Assembly: GCA_023417935.1 (NCBI GenBank)
Contig: JAEZDY010000009.1
Coordinates: 62,001-126,000 of the forward strand
DNA: 64,000 bases
Reading direction: 5' to 3'
DNA from: Bacteroidota bacterium
GTDB lineage: Bacteria > Bacteroidota > Bacteroidia > Bacteroidales > Lentimicrobiaceae
In this document: piece by piece, positions 63,048-64,000 of the stretch
Numbering within the stretch: the first letter of the stretch is position 1
How the letters are laid out: each line of letters opens with the position of its first letter
The notes under the pieces: model-generated
What the model was told of the DNA's origin: nothing
Database searches by the model: none
Seen by the model: only the letters and a program-made list of their open reading frames with translations
Translations under genes and position numbers: made by a program

Positions 63048-63992
63048 ATGAAAAAGGTACTCGTGGCAACCGACAAACCATTTGCAAAGGTTGCAGTTGA
63101 AGGGATTCGTCAAATAGTTGAGCAAGCCGGCTATGAATTCCGATTGCTTGAAAAATACACCAGCCAGGCTGAGTTTGCAGCAGCAGTTGAGGAAGTTGAT
63201 GCAGTCATTATCAGAAGTGATATTGTTGACAGCCACATTCTTGATGCCGCAAAGAATCTAAAGATAGTTGTTCGCGCAGGTGCGGGATATGACAATATTG
63301 ACTTAGCGTCAGCAACTGATCATAATGTTGTTGCAATGAACACTCCGGGGCAAAACTCAAACGCTGTTGCTGAACTTGCATTCGGCATGATGGTTTTCAT
63401 GGCAAGAAACTCCTTTAATGGTACTTCAGGTACTGAATTAAGAGGGAAAAGCCTGGGAATTCATGCTTATGGCAATGTTGGTAAGTATGTATCAGCCATT
63501 GCAAAAGGTTTTGGTATGGAAGTTTATGCTTTTGATCCCTATGTTTCTGCAGATGATATTTTAAAGGATGGTGTAACCCCGGTTAATAATGTTGAGGAGT
63601 TGTATCAGAAGTGTCAATACGTTTCATTGCACATCCCCGCAACAGCACAAACAAAGAAATCTATTGGATTTGAATTGCTTAATCTGATGCCAAAAAATGC
63701 TGTTCTTGTTAATACAGCCCGTAAAGAGGTTATTGATGAGGACGGACTTATACAGATATTTGAAGGACGACCTGATTTCAAATATCTCAGTGATATTGAA
63801 CCTGATAATAAGAGTGTTATTGCAGAGAAATATAGCGGAAGATACTTCTTCACCCCTAAAAAAATGGGGGCTCAGACTTCAGAAGCCAACATCAATGCAG
63901 GGCTTGCTGCTGCAAGACAGATCGTTGACTTTTTTGAAAGCGGCATAACCACTTTCCAGGTTAATAAAACTAAAGACAAAGTGAATAGTTAA
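63048..63992 (+). CDS. serA: D-3-phosphoglycerate dehydrogenase, type with Lys in place of catalytic His
   Basis: 314 residues, without a C-terminal ACT domain. NAD-binding AYGNVGKYVSA (140-150) and Asp163 (FDPY); catalytic Arg225 (NTARKEVID) and Glu251 (DIEPDNK) are present. The usual His follows TP; here residue 271 is Lys in FFTPKKMGAQT. This Lys variant is known in the phosphoglycerate dehydrogenase of Entamoeba and of Bacteroidales. It makes 3-phosphohydroxypyruvate for serine synthesis. serC, its common neighbour, is not within the window; the sequence ends just after the stop. Confidence 0.92.
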   Translation: MKKVLVATDKPFAKVAVEGIRQIVEQAGYEFRLLEKYTSQAEFAAAVEEVDAVIIRSDIVDSHILDAAKNLKIVVRAGAGYDNIDLASATDHNVVAMNTPGQNSNAVAELAFGMMVFMARNSFNGTSGTELRGKSLGIHAYGNVGKYVSAIAKGFGMEVYAFDPYVSADDILKDGVTPVNNVEELYQKCQYVSLHIPATAQTKKSIGFELLNLMPKNAVLVNTARKEVIDEDGLIQIFEGRPDFKYLSDIEPDNKSVIAEKYSGRYFFTPKKMGAQTSEANINAGLAAARQIVDFFESGITTFQVNKTKDKVNS

Positions 63993-64000
63993 AACTTAAC

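Overview
The window is chromosomal DNA of a Bacteroidota member, most likely from the Bacteroidales/Marinilabiliales side. Supporting signs are: moderate AT richness; promoters of the phylum type (a -33 TTTG or TTG and a -7 TAnnTTTG) in front of many genes; almost no Shine-Dalgarno sites; and phylum-typical genes and neighbourhoods, namely rpmG-DUF4295-ftsY-rimO, an S24-type XRE repressor facing dinB, DUF6266, a DAK2-DegV fusion, flotillin FloA with NfeD, a synthetase-type RelA, and a phosphoglycerate dehydrogenase with Lys at the catalytic His position. I see no rRNA, tRNA, CRISPR array, insertion sequence or prophage. Most of the window is housekeeping DNA with short operons and frequent strand switches.

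Layout. 0-1.2 kb: SOS-like pair, dinB (cut by the left edge) and an autocleavable S24 repressor sharing a palindromic operator. 1.2-10.6 kb: outer-membrane porin, DUF6266 protein, M28 peptidase, TIGR02757 protein, two lipoproteins, an Old Yellow Enzyme, a KamA-like radical SAM enzyme and a barrel lipoprotein. 10.7-17.5 kb: a GH92 mannosidase, an NAD-binding protein, a nucleoid-associated protein, a C69 dipeptidase and a VOC protein. 17.6-31.5 kb: ADP-forming acyl-CoA synthetase, DAK2-DegV, DUF1573, aminotransferase, muramidase-like DUF1343, LolC/E-type permease, APS/PAPS reductase, Mpl and a hybrid histidine kinase. 31.9-42 kb: clpC, gyrA, a TPR protein and glgB. 42.0-42.5 kb: an apparent stand-alone structured RNA gene. 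42.5-54.2 kb: relA, clpS-nfeD-floA, Nudix, OsmC, esterase, thioesterase, rimO, ftsY, DUF4295, rpmG and xerD. 54.2-64 kb: SDR, alpha/beta hydrolase, cutC, galM, a second and larger GH92, a class II aldolase-like protein and serA.

Functional links. clpC and its adaptor clpS are both present but 12 kb apart. Mpl, the DUF1343 muramidase and the C69 dipeptidase could serve peptidoglycan and peptide recycling. GalM and the two GH92 enzymes point to mannoside and galactoside use, but there is no SusC/SusD pair, so this is not a classical polysaccharide utilisation locus.

The most unusual material is non-coding: (1) a roughly 310-nt structured RNA with its own promoter, long-range closing helices and a strong terminator (minus strand, about 42390-42075) that I could not match by eye to RNase P, tmRNA, SRP or 6S RNA; (2) two long palindromes built from 11-bp repeat units of unrelated sequence, each lying just upstream of a promoter; and (3) other tandem repeats whose unit is a multiple of 11 bp (33 and 44 bp), found at gene ends and in intergenic DNA.
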